Below, piece by piece: positions 43,579 to 54,450 of a DNA stretch of 64,000 bases. This DNA is from Eriocheir sinensis (taxonomy: Eukaryota > Arthropoda > Malacostraca > Decapoda > Varunidae). Position 1 is the first letter of the stretch. Each line of letters begins with the position of its first letter. The notes below the pieces were generated by a model that did not search any database, had not been told where the DNA came from, and saw only the letters and a list, made by a program, of their open reading frames with translations. The stretch lies in the NCBI RefSeq assembly GCF_024679095.1, contig NC_066568.1, positions 7,974,969-8,038,968 on the forward strand. Direction: 5' to 3'. A program made the translations under genes and the position numbers.

Positions 43579-43770
43579 GGTCGGTATTATAAGACACGTT
43601 CGCTTCTCACATCAATTATTTCTAAAGGTCAAAGAGGGGGTCAGTCAGGTTCTAATGATTGTTTCTTTAGGTTCATTGTATAGGAGAAGGGTCAGACTAC
43701 CACCAGGGTCATAAAACTACTCCTGGAAATGCCCAAAACTCATACGAAAGCCTTGTCAAATACTATTTAT
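43579..43770 (-). mobile_element. MITE family C, copy 3
   Basis: Starts with the cleanest terminus, GGTCGGTATTATAAGACACG, then TTTCTAAAGGTCAAAGAG, CCACCAGGGTCATAAAACTA and GAAAGCCTTGTCAAATA; the far end is lost. Confidence 0.65.
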
Positions 43771-44040
43771 AATGTGTTTTTTAAGGTTAGAATATCAAAA
43801 TCCTCAAAATAGGCAGAGTTTTCCAGTGTCCAGGAACATACCCCCCTATTACTATTGTTTCTTATGGGGAAGTTATGTTTAAATAATGCGATTTTAAATA
43901 ACACGGCATCTCCAGGAACATAACCCTCGTGTTAATCAAGAGGTGACTGTATGTGTACTGGGGCGATGAAATGGTTAGTAATATGGCCCTTAGTAGCATG
44001 GTCCAAGTGTCCTGGGAGCACTTAGCAGTTAAAGGATTAA
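43771..44040. other. Intergenic DNA, no gene
   Basis: Mixed A/T-rich sequence without clear repeats or coding signal. Confidence 0.5.
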
Positions 44041-44366
44041 GGTGTCAGGTGTTTGCTGTTACCTTTCCTTACCTTCCCTTATCATTGTAGGTAAGGTGAG
44101 TGAGTCAGGTGTTTGCTGTTCTCTTTCCTTGCCTTACCTTATCATTGCAGGTAAGGAAAGTGAGTCAGGTGTTTGCTATTCCCTTTCCTTGCCTTACCTT
44201 CTGTGTTCCGGGGTAATGAGCTCCCTCCCACCGCAGGCTCAAGGCCAGTGTCACGAAGATGAGGACCGAAGCCACGCGTTGCTACAGCGTATGCCCCCAA
44301 CTCTACCTTTACCTTTCCTTACCTTCCCTTGTCATTCCAGGTAAGATGAGTGAGTCAGGTGTTCGC
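44041..44366 (+). repeat. 60-bp tandem repeat with joined splice-site motifs, plus SINE remnant
   Basis: Three units of exactly 60 bp start at 44041, 44101 and 44161; a fourth partial unit is at about 44308-44366. Units 1, 2 and 4 contain a pyrimidine tract then TTGTAG|GTAAGG, TTGCAG|GTAAGG or TTCCAG|GTAAGA. A SINE remnant (GACCGAAGCCACGCGTTGC) separates units 3 and 4. Confidence 0.85.
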
Positions 44367-44854
44367 CAGGTGAGTCCAGATGTTGGCGAGTGAGAGGCGA
44401 GGCTTGCCGTGCATAGACAAGAACACCAACAGCCTCTCAAAACAGATGGCAGCGAAGGCGACAGCAACAGCCTCGCACACAGACTCGGCTCCTATCCCTG
44501 TGGTCGGCCCAGCCCCTCGCTTCCTCGCAGATTCGCAGCATCAGCACAATGTTATGGCCTAGGGTGTGTTTGTTTGTTTGTTTGTGCGCGCCGTTTCAGT
44601 ACGTATTCGTGGACGAGGAGAGAGAAGTGATAGAGGTTTTCGAATGAGTGACTGATGGAATTAGGAATGTTTGTGTAGCTTGGTTTTGTAGTGTCGAATG
44701 TTTGTTTTGTTTTTTTCATATGAGGGAAGGAAAACGATATCAGGAGGTGGTGTTGAAACGAGTGATTGAGGGAATGAGGAATGTTTGAGCGTCATAATTA
44801 TCGTCATAGTATTTATTTCCATGTTTAGCTTTTGAGGATTTTGAGGATTTCTTT

Positions 44855-44888
<34 letters not shown>

Positions 44889-45120
44889 ATGGTGGGATTA
44901 ACACTGCCTAAAACTCACAAGAATGAAAGAAAGAATGAAAGAATGAAACAGCTGCTGAAATGAAGTGGTCGTCCATTTTGCATTTGGCAGTACGGATCTG
45001 ATTTTCACTCTCAGTCCAGGTTTTCTTTGGCCTTTTTGTCCCGCGACACAAGTGATGGCAGGATTTTACACTGCCCGAAACACATGAGAATCACCGGCGC
45101 CAGATTGTTGTTTTCAAAGC
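44367..45120. other. Intergenic DNA, no gene
   Basis: Mixed sequence with a short (GT)n at 44854-44888. No coding signal beyond short chance frames. Confidence 0.5.
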
Positions 45121-45139
45121 ATCGTATTAACCAGTTTTT

Positions 45140-45990
45140 GACTCTGGAAGGAAGGTGAAGGAAGCAGAATGATAGGAAGTGGGGAAGAAAAGTACGAGAT
45201 GCGGTGGAAAGGGGAGAGTCGGAGAGGTGGGGATGATGGTGAGAGGAGCTAATAGAGGATGTGATAGAAGTGAGGAGGATAACATCAAGGATCAAGAATG
45301 GCAATAGGAGAGAAACTATTCAATGTGTTCTCTGTGTATGCCCCTCAGGTGGGGTTGGACAGACGAGAAGGAGGAGTTTCGGGGAGTGCTGGATGACGAG
45401 ATGGCAGGTCTTAGAAATGATAAGGTGTTCATTGGAGATTTGAATGGTCATACTGGGCAAAGTAAAGATGGATTTGAGGAAGTAATGGGGGGGTGTATGG
45501 TTATGGAGAGAGAAACAGAGAAGGGGAGAAAATATTGGAGTTTTGTCAGGGCAGGGGACTGGTTGTGGCAAATACTATGATCAAGACAGAAAGAGAAAAG
45601 ATGGTAACCTATAAAAGTGGAGGAGTGGAAATGCAAGTAGACTATATAATGTACAAAAAGAATGAAGATGTTTGGATGAAAGATGTGAAGGTGATCTCGG
45701 GGGAGGCGTGCCTGCCACAACATAGACATCTGTGTGCTGACATAGCCACGAAGGGAGGGAAGAAAAAGATAAAAAAGAAAGAAGAAAGAAAAATAAAAGT
45801 GTGGAAGCAGAGGGAGGAGGAAATCAGAAGAGAGTTTGAACAAAGAGTGAAAAGGGAAAATGAGGAAAATATTGGAGGGTGGGAACAATTGAAAGAACAT
45901 ATCATGAAAGCAGGGAGAGAAATGTGTGGTGAAACAAAAGGAATTAGATGAAAGGAAAGAGAGACATGGTGGAGGAGAGGCACCATGGGA
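45140..45990 (+). pseudogene. RTE-type LINE, endonuclease half
   Basis: Frames read VFSVYAPQVGLDRREKEEF, DKVFIGDLNGHTGQSKDG, VVANTMIKTEREKMVTYKSG, QVDYIMYKKNEDVW and a Lys/Glu-rich linker ending REMCGETKG. This is an apurinic-like endonuclease domain with frameshifts near 45330 and 45500. The RT N-terminal half that should follow is missing, replaced by a Jockey-type element. Confidence 0.8.
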
Positions 45991-45998
45991 GCTGCTGT

Positions 45999-47154
45999 TT
46001 TTTTTTTTTTTTTTTTTTTACAACAAAGGAGGCAGCTCAAGGGCACTAAAAAAGAAAACAATAATAAAAAAAAAAAGCCTGCTACTCGCTGCTCCCAAAA
46101 AAGAATTAAAAGAGGTGGCCAAAAGAAAGATCAATTTCGGGAGGAGAGGTGTCCTGATACCCTCCTCTTGAAAGAGTTCAAGTCGTAGGCAGGAGGAAAT
46201 ACAGATGAAGGAAGATTGTTCCAGGGTTTACCAGCGTGAGGGATGAAAGAGTGAAGATGCTGGTTAACTCTTGCATAAGGGGTTTGGACAGTGTAGGGAT
46301 GAGCATGAGTAGAAAGTCGTGTGCAGTGGGGCCACGGGAGGGGGGAGGCATGCAGTTAGCAAGTTCAGAAGAGCAGTCAGCGTGGAAATATCGATAGAAG
46401 ATAGAAAGAGAGGCAACATCGCGGCAGAATTTAAGAGGTAGAAGGCTATCAGTAGGAGGAGGAGAGCTGATGAGACGAAGAGCCTTAGACTCCACTCTGT
46501 CCGGAAGAGCTGTGTGAGTGAAGCCTCCCCACACGTGAGATGCATACTCCATACGAGGGTGGACAAGGCCCCTGTATACGGATAGCAGCTGCACGGGGGA
46601 GAAAAACTGGCGGAGACGATATAGAACGCCCAACCTCGAGGAAGCTGATTTAGCGAGAGAGGAAATATGAAGTTTCCAGTTGAGATTTTGAGTTAAGGAT
46701 AGACTGAGGATGTTTAGTGTTGAAGAAGGTGACAGCTGAGTGTTGTCAAAGAATAGGGGATAGGTGTTTGGAAGATTGTGTCGAGTTGATAGGTGGAGAA
46801 ATTGAGTTTTTGAGGCACTGAAGGACACAAGGTTCCTTCTGCCCCAATCGGAAATGATAGCAAGGTCTGAGGTTAAGCGTTCTGCAGCCTCCAGTCTGGA
46901 GTCGTGTACTTCCTGTTGTGATGGTCTTCTATTGAAAGAAGTTGAATAATGCAGAGTGGAGTCGTCGGCGTATGAGTGGACAGGACAGTTTGTTATGGAA
47001 AGAAGATCATTGATGAATAACAGGAAGAGAGTGGGTGATAGGACAGAGCCCTGTGGAACACCACTGTTGATAGGTTTAGGGGAAGAGCAGTGACCGTCTA
47101 CCACCGCAGAGATAGAACGGCCGGAAAGGAAACTGGAGATAAAGGAACTTGGTG
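45999..47154 (-). pseudogene. 5'-truncated Jockey-type LINE with poly(A) tail
   Basis: The T run at 45999-46019 is the poly(A) tail on the - strand, preceded by TTGAGCTGCCTCCTTTGTTG. The open frame 46178-47104 reads INSGVPQGSVLSPTLFLLFI, CPVHSYADDSTL (RT active site), WNKLHISSL-like, LLSVYRGLVHPRMEYASHVW and GFTHTALPDRVE. The element splits the RTE-type LINE around it. Confidence 0.85.
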
Positions 47155-48115
47155 AAAGGTGACTTGGTAGTAAATGCAGAGACAGCAGAAGAAGTGAAAG
47201 AAAAGTTTAATAAATGGAAGGAGGAGAAAGTTTTGAAAATTAATATGGAAAAAACAAAGTACATGGTGACTGGAAAAGAAGCAAGACAAAAGATTAAATC
47301 AGGAAAATATCCATGTGGATGCTGTGGGAAGGCAGTAGGTGTAAATTCAGGCTTGTGCACATGTTGCAGGCAGTGGTGCCACCTTAGATGCTCAGGCCTC
47401 GGAAATGTAAGAGGAGTGCAGAATTTTACATCCCCAGCTTGTGTAAGGAGACAGCAAGGACAAGAAACTGAGAGGGATGACACTAGAGGTGAATGGAGGA
47501 AGGCTGGATGAGGTAGAACATTTCTGTTATTTGGGAGATGTTCTGGACTGTGAGGCAGGAGTGGAGAGGACAGTGAGAGCGAGAGTGGCGGCAGCGTGGT
47601 TAAAGTGGAGGGAGGTGGCTAGTCTGCTCATGAATCGTAGCATCCCTCTAAAGAGCAGAGCAGGGGTGTACCAAGCGTGTATTTGATCAGTGATGTTGTA
47701 TGGAGCAGAAACATGGGCTCTAACTAGAAAATTGATGGAGGTATTGAGAGCAAGTGATCGCAGAATGCTGAGGTATATGGCGGGGATCAGGTGGCAAGAT
47801 AGGGTGTCCAGTGCAGATGTAGCTAACAGATGTGGAGTAGAGGACCTGGAAACAGTGCTCAGAAGGGAAAGACTCCGATGGTTTGGACACGTGAAGAGAG
47901 CAGGGGAGGATACAGTGCTGGGAGTTTTGGAGAGATTGGAGGTAGAAGGAAGGAGACCAGTTGGTAGACCTATGAAAATGTGGAGAAGGTGTATACAGGA
48001 AGACTTGTCATTGATGGGATTGGATGAGCATCGGGCAGAAGACAGAGTAGAATGGAGGAGAGCCGTAAAGCGTCCAGATGTTAAAGAAAATGATGATGAT
48101 GATGTTTTTTCTTTC
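47155..48115 (+). pseudogene. RTE-type LINE, C-terminal half
   Basis: Resumes at DLVVNAETAEEVKEKFNKW and KINMEKTKYMVTGKEAR, then a C-x2-C / C-x2-C-x4-C zinc motif (CGCCGKAVGVNSGLCTCC, then WCHLRCSG). The + strand frames 47477-48130 follow (VEHFCYLGDVLDCEAGVE, MLYGAETWALTRKLME, RRERLRWFGHVKRAGEDTVL, GRPMKMWRRC). Frameshifts occur near 47480 and 47685. Confidence 0.85.
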
Positions 48116-48169
48116 TTATACGAGAACTAATTAGCTTGATATGCATTAACTGGACATGGCCTAACTCTC

Positions 48170-48233
<64 letters not shown>
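48170..48233. repeat. (GT)n microsatellite
   Basis: About 31 GT units. Confidence 0.95.
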
Positions 48234-48234
<1 letters not shown>

Positions 48235-48344
48235 CAATGTCCATGTATACGTATACGAGACAACTATATTTTACGGATGCTCTCTGTGAGTCTGTGCTGC
48301 CTCTGGGCGGGTCCCAGCGTGATTCTACATAAAGTAACAGAAGA

Positions 48345-49400
48345 GAGAGACAGCCAGGTTCAGATGACACTTATGAAGCACTGGGAATTGTGTGGCCCAT
48401 GGGATAAGAGGTGTTGGCTGACCCTGGGGCCAATTTTAATTTGTGCTCTATAAAAAAGTGTTCTCGGGAAATTTCAGCTCAGGTATATGGATGAAATATG
48501 TGTTCTGTGGAGACTTACAGCAGCCAACCAGGTTCAAACAACACTTATGAGGTATTGGAATTCGAGTGGCCCATTGGATGAAGTGTTTGCTGATCCTTGG
48601 CCCTGTTATAACCCGGTAGCAGCGGGGATCATGTTTCCTAATGGTCCCTCGAAGCGAGAAAAATGAGAAAAAATCATCACTCACACAAACCATTTCATAA
48701 GACATATCAACGCATTTGTGATCAGTTTATGTATCATCTATTTTGGGGGGTTTATATCATGGCACAAATTTGGCCCGTCGCTGCTACCGGGTTCATTAAT
48801 GCTCAAAAAATTTATCCCTGTTTTAATTGGCCCCCAGACGACACTCATGAGGCATTGGGAATCATTTGGCCCATTGGGATAAGGGGTGTTTGCTTATCCC
48901 TGGGCTGTCTTAACCCGTCTGCTTTGGCTAACTTGAAGCTGTAAGTGGCTGAGAAACGGCTAAATATGGAATGAGTATGAGGGCAGCAAAACCGCATGGG
49001 GTGTGCATAAGTGTGCTCCTCTCATACCCTTGCTGCTGCTAGTATTGTTTTTTCACTCAGAAGCACACGAGTTAATTTCTTCTAAAAGTGTTCTCTGGGG
49101 AAATCTCAGTTCATCTATGCCTTGTTAGCGGGTATTTTTAGTTACGTAATAAATCCATTTGTGGCAGTCGGCATCCAGCCCTGACACTCCTGCTGGCAAC
49201 TGACCCGGGAGTGACTTACTGATTGCCACATGTCACCACGGCCTCCAGTTAACTCAGTTCTGGCCATACCGACCCAGTGACACTAAACGTATTTGGACAA
49301 GTTTCCGTACCGAAGCACACGAGTTAATTTCTTCTAAAAGTGTTCTCTGGGGAAATCTCAGTTCATGTACGCTGATATGCTGATGAAATGTGTGTTCCGT
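48345..49400. repeat. Low-copy divergent repeats
   Basis: A unit of about 70 bp (GACACTTATGAAGCACTGGG ... TGGCCCATGGGATAAGAGG) occurs at about 48365, 48540 and 48838. A second unit (AAAAGTGTTCTCTGGGGAAA) occurs near 48456, 49086 and 49335. MITE copy 6 lies among them. No gene. Confidence 0.65.
48608..48795 (-). mobile_element. TTAA-MITE (family A), copy 6
   Basis: Termini CCCGGTAGCAGCGG and CGCTGCTACCGGG; one 35-bp unit. The flanking TTAA copies are mutated to ATAA and TTCA. Confidence 0.85.
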
Positions 49401-49467
49401 GGAGACTTACAGCCGATTATTTGACACTTAGAGGATAATCAAGTCCCTAGGTGTGTATATTTGACTC

Positions 49468-49686
49468 GGTACTGTTAAATGCTATCAACTCACGTATCAA
49501 CTATTTCCAAAGGCCAAAAAGGAGATAAATAGGATACTTATGTGTGATATTTTAGGTTCATGGTACAGAAGAAGGGTCAGTCTACCACCAGGGTTATAAA
49601 ACTACCACTGGATATGCCCACAACACCTACAAAAGCCTTGTCAAATATGTGTGCTTGGGCGACGAACTGTTTTATAATACGACCCA
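49468..49686 (-). mobile_element. MITE family C, copy 4
   Basis: TTTCCAAAGGCCAAAAAGG, CCACCAGGGTTATAAAACTA, AAAAGCCTTGTCAAATATG; right end GTTTTATAATACGACC is the inverted form of the family terminus. Confidence 0.65.
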
Positions 49687-50092
49687 TAGAAGAAGAAGAA
49701 AGTCCCTGGGTGAAACAGAGTAACATTTTTACAGGAAGGTTATATGACAGAAGAATTACAAGTTGCTGAGTGGAGTAGAGTGGCGACTTGCAGCGCTGTG
49801 TGGACCAGACACTCAAGGAAGCTATTTAACACAGAAGAATTATTACAAGTCCTTCGATAAGACAGAAACAAATGGACGGATGAGAGGAAGTTCATTTGAC
49901 ACAGTAAAATGAAAAAATAAGTCCCGCAGTGAAGAAAAGTGTGACATCTTGCAGTGCTCCATGATCTGAAGAAGTTTATGTTTGACACTTGGAAGAATTA
50001 AGAGAGCCTGGATGAAGTGTACTAGTGTGTGGTGTAAGAAGAGCGGACACTTTATCCGACATTTACAAGAATCAAAAAGGTCCCTAAATGAA

Positions 50093-50260
50093 ACTTTTTT
50101 TTTTTTTTTTTTTTTTTCACACAGTTAAGGAAGCAGCTCAAGGGCATAAAAGAAAAACTGTAGAAAAAAAAATCTCGCCAAACGCTGCTCCTAAAAAAAA
50201 AAAAAGATAAATGTAAAGAGTGGCCTGAAAGTGCCGTTCGGTGTATGGAGGAGACGCGAG
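50093..50260 (-). mobile_element. Jockey-type LINE 3'UTR with poly(A) tail
   Basis: T run at 50094-50117, then ACAGTTAAGGAAGCAGCTC and AAACGCTGCTCC, matching the 3' end of the Jockey-type element at 45999. Confidence 0.65.
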
Positions 50261-50552
50261 ACAGCTTGTTTACGTTGCCGCTGGTGCCTGAGCTGAAGCC
50301 TGTTATAGCGCTTGTCTGTTGCCTGTGGAGTGCTTTAGACGCAGCTGCTGGGCTCTCCGATGACAGAGCAGTGAAGGGTGAACAGTGTACGTGAGTTTGT
50401 ATGTACAGTACTATTAGTGTTATCGATATCAAGGGGAAGAATCAGCGTTGCCAAATAATCGTACTAATCGCAATGGATTTTCGTAGTTTCTCACCGATAA
50501 CTGTTGCAAAAAGAAAGAAAGCCATCAATATTTAACAGTTTCAATGATAAGT

Positions 50553-51154
50553 TTAACCCGGTAGCTGCGGAGATCATGTTTCTTAAAGGACCCCCTAAGC
50601 GAGAAAAATGAGAAAAAAAATCATCACTCACGCAAACCATTTCATAATATACATCAACGCATTTGTGATCAGTTTATGCATCATCTATTTTTGGGGGTTT
50701 ACATCATGGCAAAAATTTGGCCCGTCACTGGTACAGGTAACTCGATTTTCACGAGTATTGTGTCCTTGAAGAGGTCGCGTAAATCAAAAACAATGTAAAT
50801 CAAACAAGAGGTAGGTTTGTACCTTTATTGCCTACTGTATCACTCTGACTCCTCTCCCTCTTGTGGTTCCTCCTCTGGCTGCCCTTCCCCTCGTGGTAGC
50901 ACAGCAGCGAGGGTGTTGTTGTTGTTGTTGAGTAGCGTGGGTATTGTATTGTTGTTCAAGTGGCGCTCGGGAAGAACTGAGCTCAGCTGTGTGGCCACGG
51001 CGCCGTGTGAGTCCAGTTGCGTGAGACATCTGGTGGCAACTCCATAAAATATCGCGTATAAGTGAAAAAAAATGTGTAAATTAAACATTTATTTGGATTT
51101 TGGACCCCGCGTTATTTCAAAAACAAATTTGGCCCGTCACTGCTACCGGGTTAA
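50553..51154 (-). mobile_element. TTAA-MITE (family A), copy 7, interrupted
   Basis: TTAA on both sides (50553-50556, 51151-51154). The sequence matches the family to TTTGGCCCGTCACTG at about 50730. About 390 bp of unrelated sequence follow, then CAAATTTGGCCCGTCACTGC leads to the right terminus at 51150. Confidence 0.88.
50731..51122. mobile_element. Unclassified insertion inside TTAA-MITE copy 7
   Basis: About 390 bp with no match to other repeats here, including GTTGTTGTTGTTGTTG and a TGTAAATCAAAC / TGTAAATTAAAC pair near its two ends. It replaces part of a 35-bp unit of the host MITE. Confidence 0.5.
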
Positions 51155-51253
51155 TATACTATCGTTGTTCATGAGGGTACAACAGTTTTTTGGAGCCTAA
51201 AAATGATAGATGCAATATTCAGAGTACAACAATTTGGCAATGCTGGGAAGAAT

Positions 51254-52430
51254 GGAGTTGACTGAGGTGTAGAAATGAGGTGTGGAAAGTGAAGTGAGTG
51301 ATAAGCTTTGTTTCGACATTTAGTTTTTACGTCTAAGCTCACTTTTATCTTTTTTCCCTTGATATGAGTAGTGATTGGTATGATGATGATGCTTAGGAAT
51401 CTGTGTTCTCGGAGCCCCCGACGTGTATCGCTGTATTTTCTGCGCAGCAATGAATGTTTTGCCTAAAGTGTGGTCTTCGTTATTTATCCTCCTGTCTGTT
51501 TTTAACCTGCCGAGTATCCCTTTCTTATTTTATTTATTCATTTATTATTAATTTATTTTACAGCAAAGGAAGCAGCTCAAGGGCAAAAGTAAATGAAAAC
51601 AAAAAAGTCCGCTATGAACTACTCCTGTTTTTCTTACCATAAATCTTTCCATGCTAGAACTTCATGTCTTTCCCTTTTTCTTTTTCTTTTTTTACTATTT
51701 GACTGTGTTACTCTTTGTCGGAATCTGTCGAGCACGGCATTTAGAAACCCTTTTTTTAAACCAGTATCTATTCCCCTGTGCATCCTTCCTTATCAAAATT
51801 GGACTTTTCTACCTGCCATATACCCATAAAATGACTGACTTTGGAGATGGTGATATGAGCAAAAGGGAATGGCCAAGGAAGGGAGAGCTTGTGGTATGGG
51901 CGTAAGGGAATGGCCAAAGAAGGGAGAGCTTGTGATATGGGCGAGCGGGGATAACAGAATAGGAATGAGTAAGGAGGAGTAAGAAAACACAGACAAAGTA
52001 CTGAGTTTTATTATACTTCAATAAGTCGTCATCTTCCGATTCTCCTGTTATTTATTTATCAGTCTGAACACTTTATTAGTTCTTTGGTATGGGGGAAAAC
52101 AATGCTAGTGAGTTTGGGTTTTGTGAGAATTTGGTTCAGTTTTGATTCACTGTTAACACAAAGACGAGAGGAAGGGAAATATACAAGTTACCGATAATGA
52201 ACGAAAGGGACGAGGGGGGTGAGGAGTGGAGGGGGGGTCGTGTTACATAGGTTAGTGCCAACAAGAGTAATAATGATAATAACTAACATATACAATAATG
52301 GATCGGGGAGAGCCACTGAAATAACGTCCATCGCCTGCGTAAATAAACCGCTTGAGTCATTTTTCTTTACTTTTGGGGAATATGAAAAAAATAATATTCT
52401 AGTCATCTTGTGAGACAGGCAATGTGAAGG
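51254..52430. other. Intergenic DNA, LINE tail at 51551-51620, no gene
   Basis: TTTTACAGCAAAGGAAGCAG followed by CTCAAGGGCAAAAG is the complement of the Jockey-type tail. A duplicated segment (AAGGGAATGGCCAAGGAAGG, GGGAGAGCTTGTG) lies at about 51863 and 51906. No coding signal is seen. Confidence 0.6.
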
Positions 52431-52437
52431 TGAATTT

Positions 52438-53012
52438 TAACCCCTTGACTGTGGATTTCCTACAAGAAGACATCACCAAGCTACAGGAATGCTGGATATC
52501 CCTTCACTGGTAGCCTGGTAACATACACTCCCAGGTCTTTCTCTGCCTCTGTGGTGGATAGTGGAGTGTTTCCCATGTGGTATTGGTATGCTGGATATCC
52601 CTTCACTGGTAGCCTGGTAACATACACTCCCAGGTCTTTCTCTGCCTCTGTGGTGGATAGTGGAGTGTTTCCCATGTGGTATTGGTATGCTGGATATCCC
52701 TTCACTGGTAGCCTGGTAACATACACTCCCAGGTCTTTCTCTGCCTCTGTGGTGGATAGTGGAGTGTTTCCCATGTGGTATTGGAATGCTGGATATCCCT
52801 TCACTGGTAGCCTGGTAACATACACTCCCAGGTCTTTCTCTGCCTCTGTGGTGGATAGTGGAGTGTTTCCCATGTGGTATTGGCATGCTGGATATTCCCT
52901 CCCAAGGTGCAGGACTATACATTTTTCTTCACTGAATTGTAGCGGCCAATTTTTGTTCCATTCCTGTAGCTTGGCGATGTCTTCTTGTAGGAAATACGCA
53001 GTCAAGGGGTTA
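52438..53012 (-). pseudogene. LINE RT fragment with a fourfold 99-bp (33-codon) expansion
   Basis: The - strand frame 52481-53077 reads LTAYFLQEDIAKLQEWNKNW, LQFSEEKCIVLHLGREYP, then four nearly identical 33-residue units (YQYHMGNTPLSTTEAEKDLG plus VYVTRLPVKGYPA). The array 52490-52890 is flanked by inverted copies of about 54 bp (52438-52490 and 52958-53012; ACCCCTTGACTGTGGATTTC versus its complement). Confidence 0.85.
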
Positions 53013-53339
53013 AAATGACAACTGTACCTTAAGTGCGACACATGATGAAAACTGAGAGCCGAAAATCTGTAAGTCACTGAGAAATTACTTTGGCCGTTTG
53101 CTTACGAAGGCGACGACACACGCATCAAAACAGACATTACATAAAACTGCATCTGTTGTAATCATTGACACATCATTATTGGATATGTACAGAAAACGCC
53201 CCCGAGACGAAACGACACCTAAAAAAAACGAAAAAAAACACGTTATGGCGACACCAAAATCGACGGAATAATACGTTAGTTAAATCACAGAGAAGATAAA
53301 CACAAACAAACGAACTAACTAACGAGACAACTAACACTT

Positions 53340-54135
53340 AACTCAACCTCCTTCAACATCAGAGAAGAGAGGAAGAAAGGGAAAGAAGAGAAGAATAGCA
53401 TTTAAAAGAGAACGGAATTGGGAGAAGAGGAGAAAGAAGAAGGAATGAGAGGAAAGGAAAAGAGAGGAATAGAAAAAGAGATTGGAGGAAAAAATGAAGG
53501 AAAGAAAAGGGACCAGAGATGTGTGAGGGAGGTGATTGGAGGAAAGAAATGGAGGAGAGAGGAAAAAGATAAAGGAGAAATGTGAAGAAGGGAGAGGGAC
53601 CAAGGATGTGTGATGTAAATGATGAGAGATAAGAGGAAGAAGAAGGATTGAGAGGGAAGGAAGAGAGGAAAGGGTAGGAAAGTAGGGAGGTAAAAGAAAA
53701 GAAGAGGGAGAGAAGGAGATAGGAGGAAGTAGATGGAGTGAGGGATTGGAAGATAGGGAGGTAAACGGAGAATTGAGAGAAAAGGAAGAAAGGAAAGGGA
53801 AAGGATGAGAGAGAGAAAGAAGGGAATAGGAGGGGAAAAAAAAAAGGAAAATATGAGAGAGAGAGAAAAGGGAATAGAAGGAAGAATCAAGAGGAAAAGT
53901 AAAAAGAGAGAGAAAGGCATAGAAGGAAAAAAAGGAAGAATTGAGAGGAAAAGAAATGGAAAAATGAGAAAGAAAGAGAGAAGGGAATAAATAGAAGGAA
54001 GAATCAAGAGGAAAGGTAAAAAGGGAGAGAGAGAAAGGCATAGAAGGAAAAAAAGGAAGAATTGGGAGGGAAAGAAAAAGAAACAGAAAATATGAGAAAG
54101 AGAGAGAAAGGGAAACAGAGGAAACACAGGAAGGA
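53340..54135. repeat. Purine-rich (GA-rich) tract
   Basis: About 800 bp of GAAGGAAGA-type sequence with loose 100-bp periodicity (AAAGGCATAGAAGGAAAAAA at about 53914 and 54034). The open frames are low-complexity. Confidence 0.85.
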
Positions 54136-54354
54136 TAGGGAGCAGGGACATGTTTTCCTATGCATCACAAGTGGGTGCAAACAGACTTATTTACATGATA
54201 TGCTCTTCGGTTTATTTCCTTGCCCTTGTTACAGAGACGCGGAGGGCAAGGACTAAGAGTAGGACACCAAACACGTGGAGCAGAAAGTAAACTAACCACA
54301 CGCACTCACAAGGAAGCAGCGGATTGAAGAGTGTTACAGCCAGCCAGCGTTCTT

Positions 54355-54450
54355 AAGCCCCGCCCCTTTTACAGAAGTCCTCCCTGATTGGTTAAGCCCC
54401 CATTAGCTCCGCCCTCTTTTCTAGTCCTTTCTGATTGGTTGGTTGGATTT
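54355..54450. promoter_or_regulatory. Cluster of GC boxes and CCAAT boxes
   Basis: CCCCGCCCC (54358), CTGATTGGTTAAG (54386), CTCCGCCCTC (54410) and CTGATTGGTTGG (54430) occur within 95 bp. On the - strand they read AACCAATCAG and GGGGCGGGG in correct orientation for a promoter driving leftward. No associated exon was identified. Confidence 0.35.

Larger units (their letters stand above)
50443..51245 (+). mobile_element. hAT-MITE (family B), copy 3, containing nested insertions
   Basis: Ends CAGCGTTGCCAAATAATCG and complement CAGCATTGCCAAATTGTTG. A perfect 8-bp duplication GGAAGAAT flanks it (50435-50442, 51246-51253). TTAA-MITE copy 7 is inside, and that copy is itself interrupted. Confidence 0.9.

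Noticed and set aside
45926..46188. Short + strand frames over the poly(T) run
   Set aside because: They are the LINE poly(A) tail and 3'UTR read on the wrong strand.
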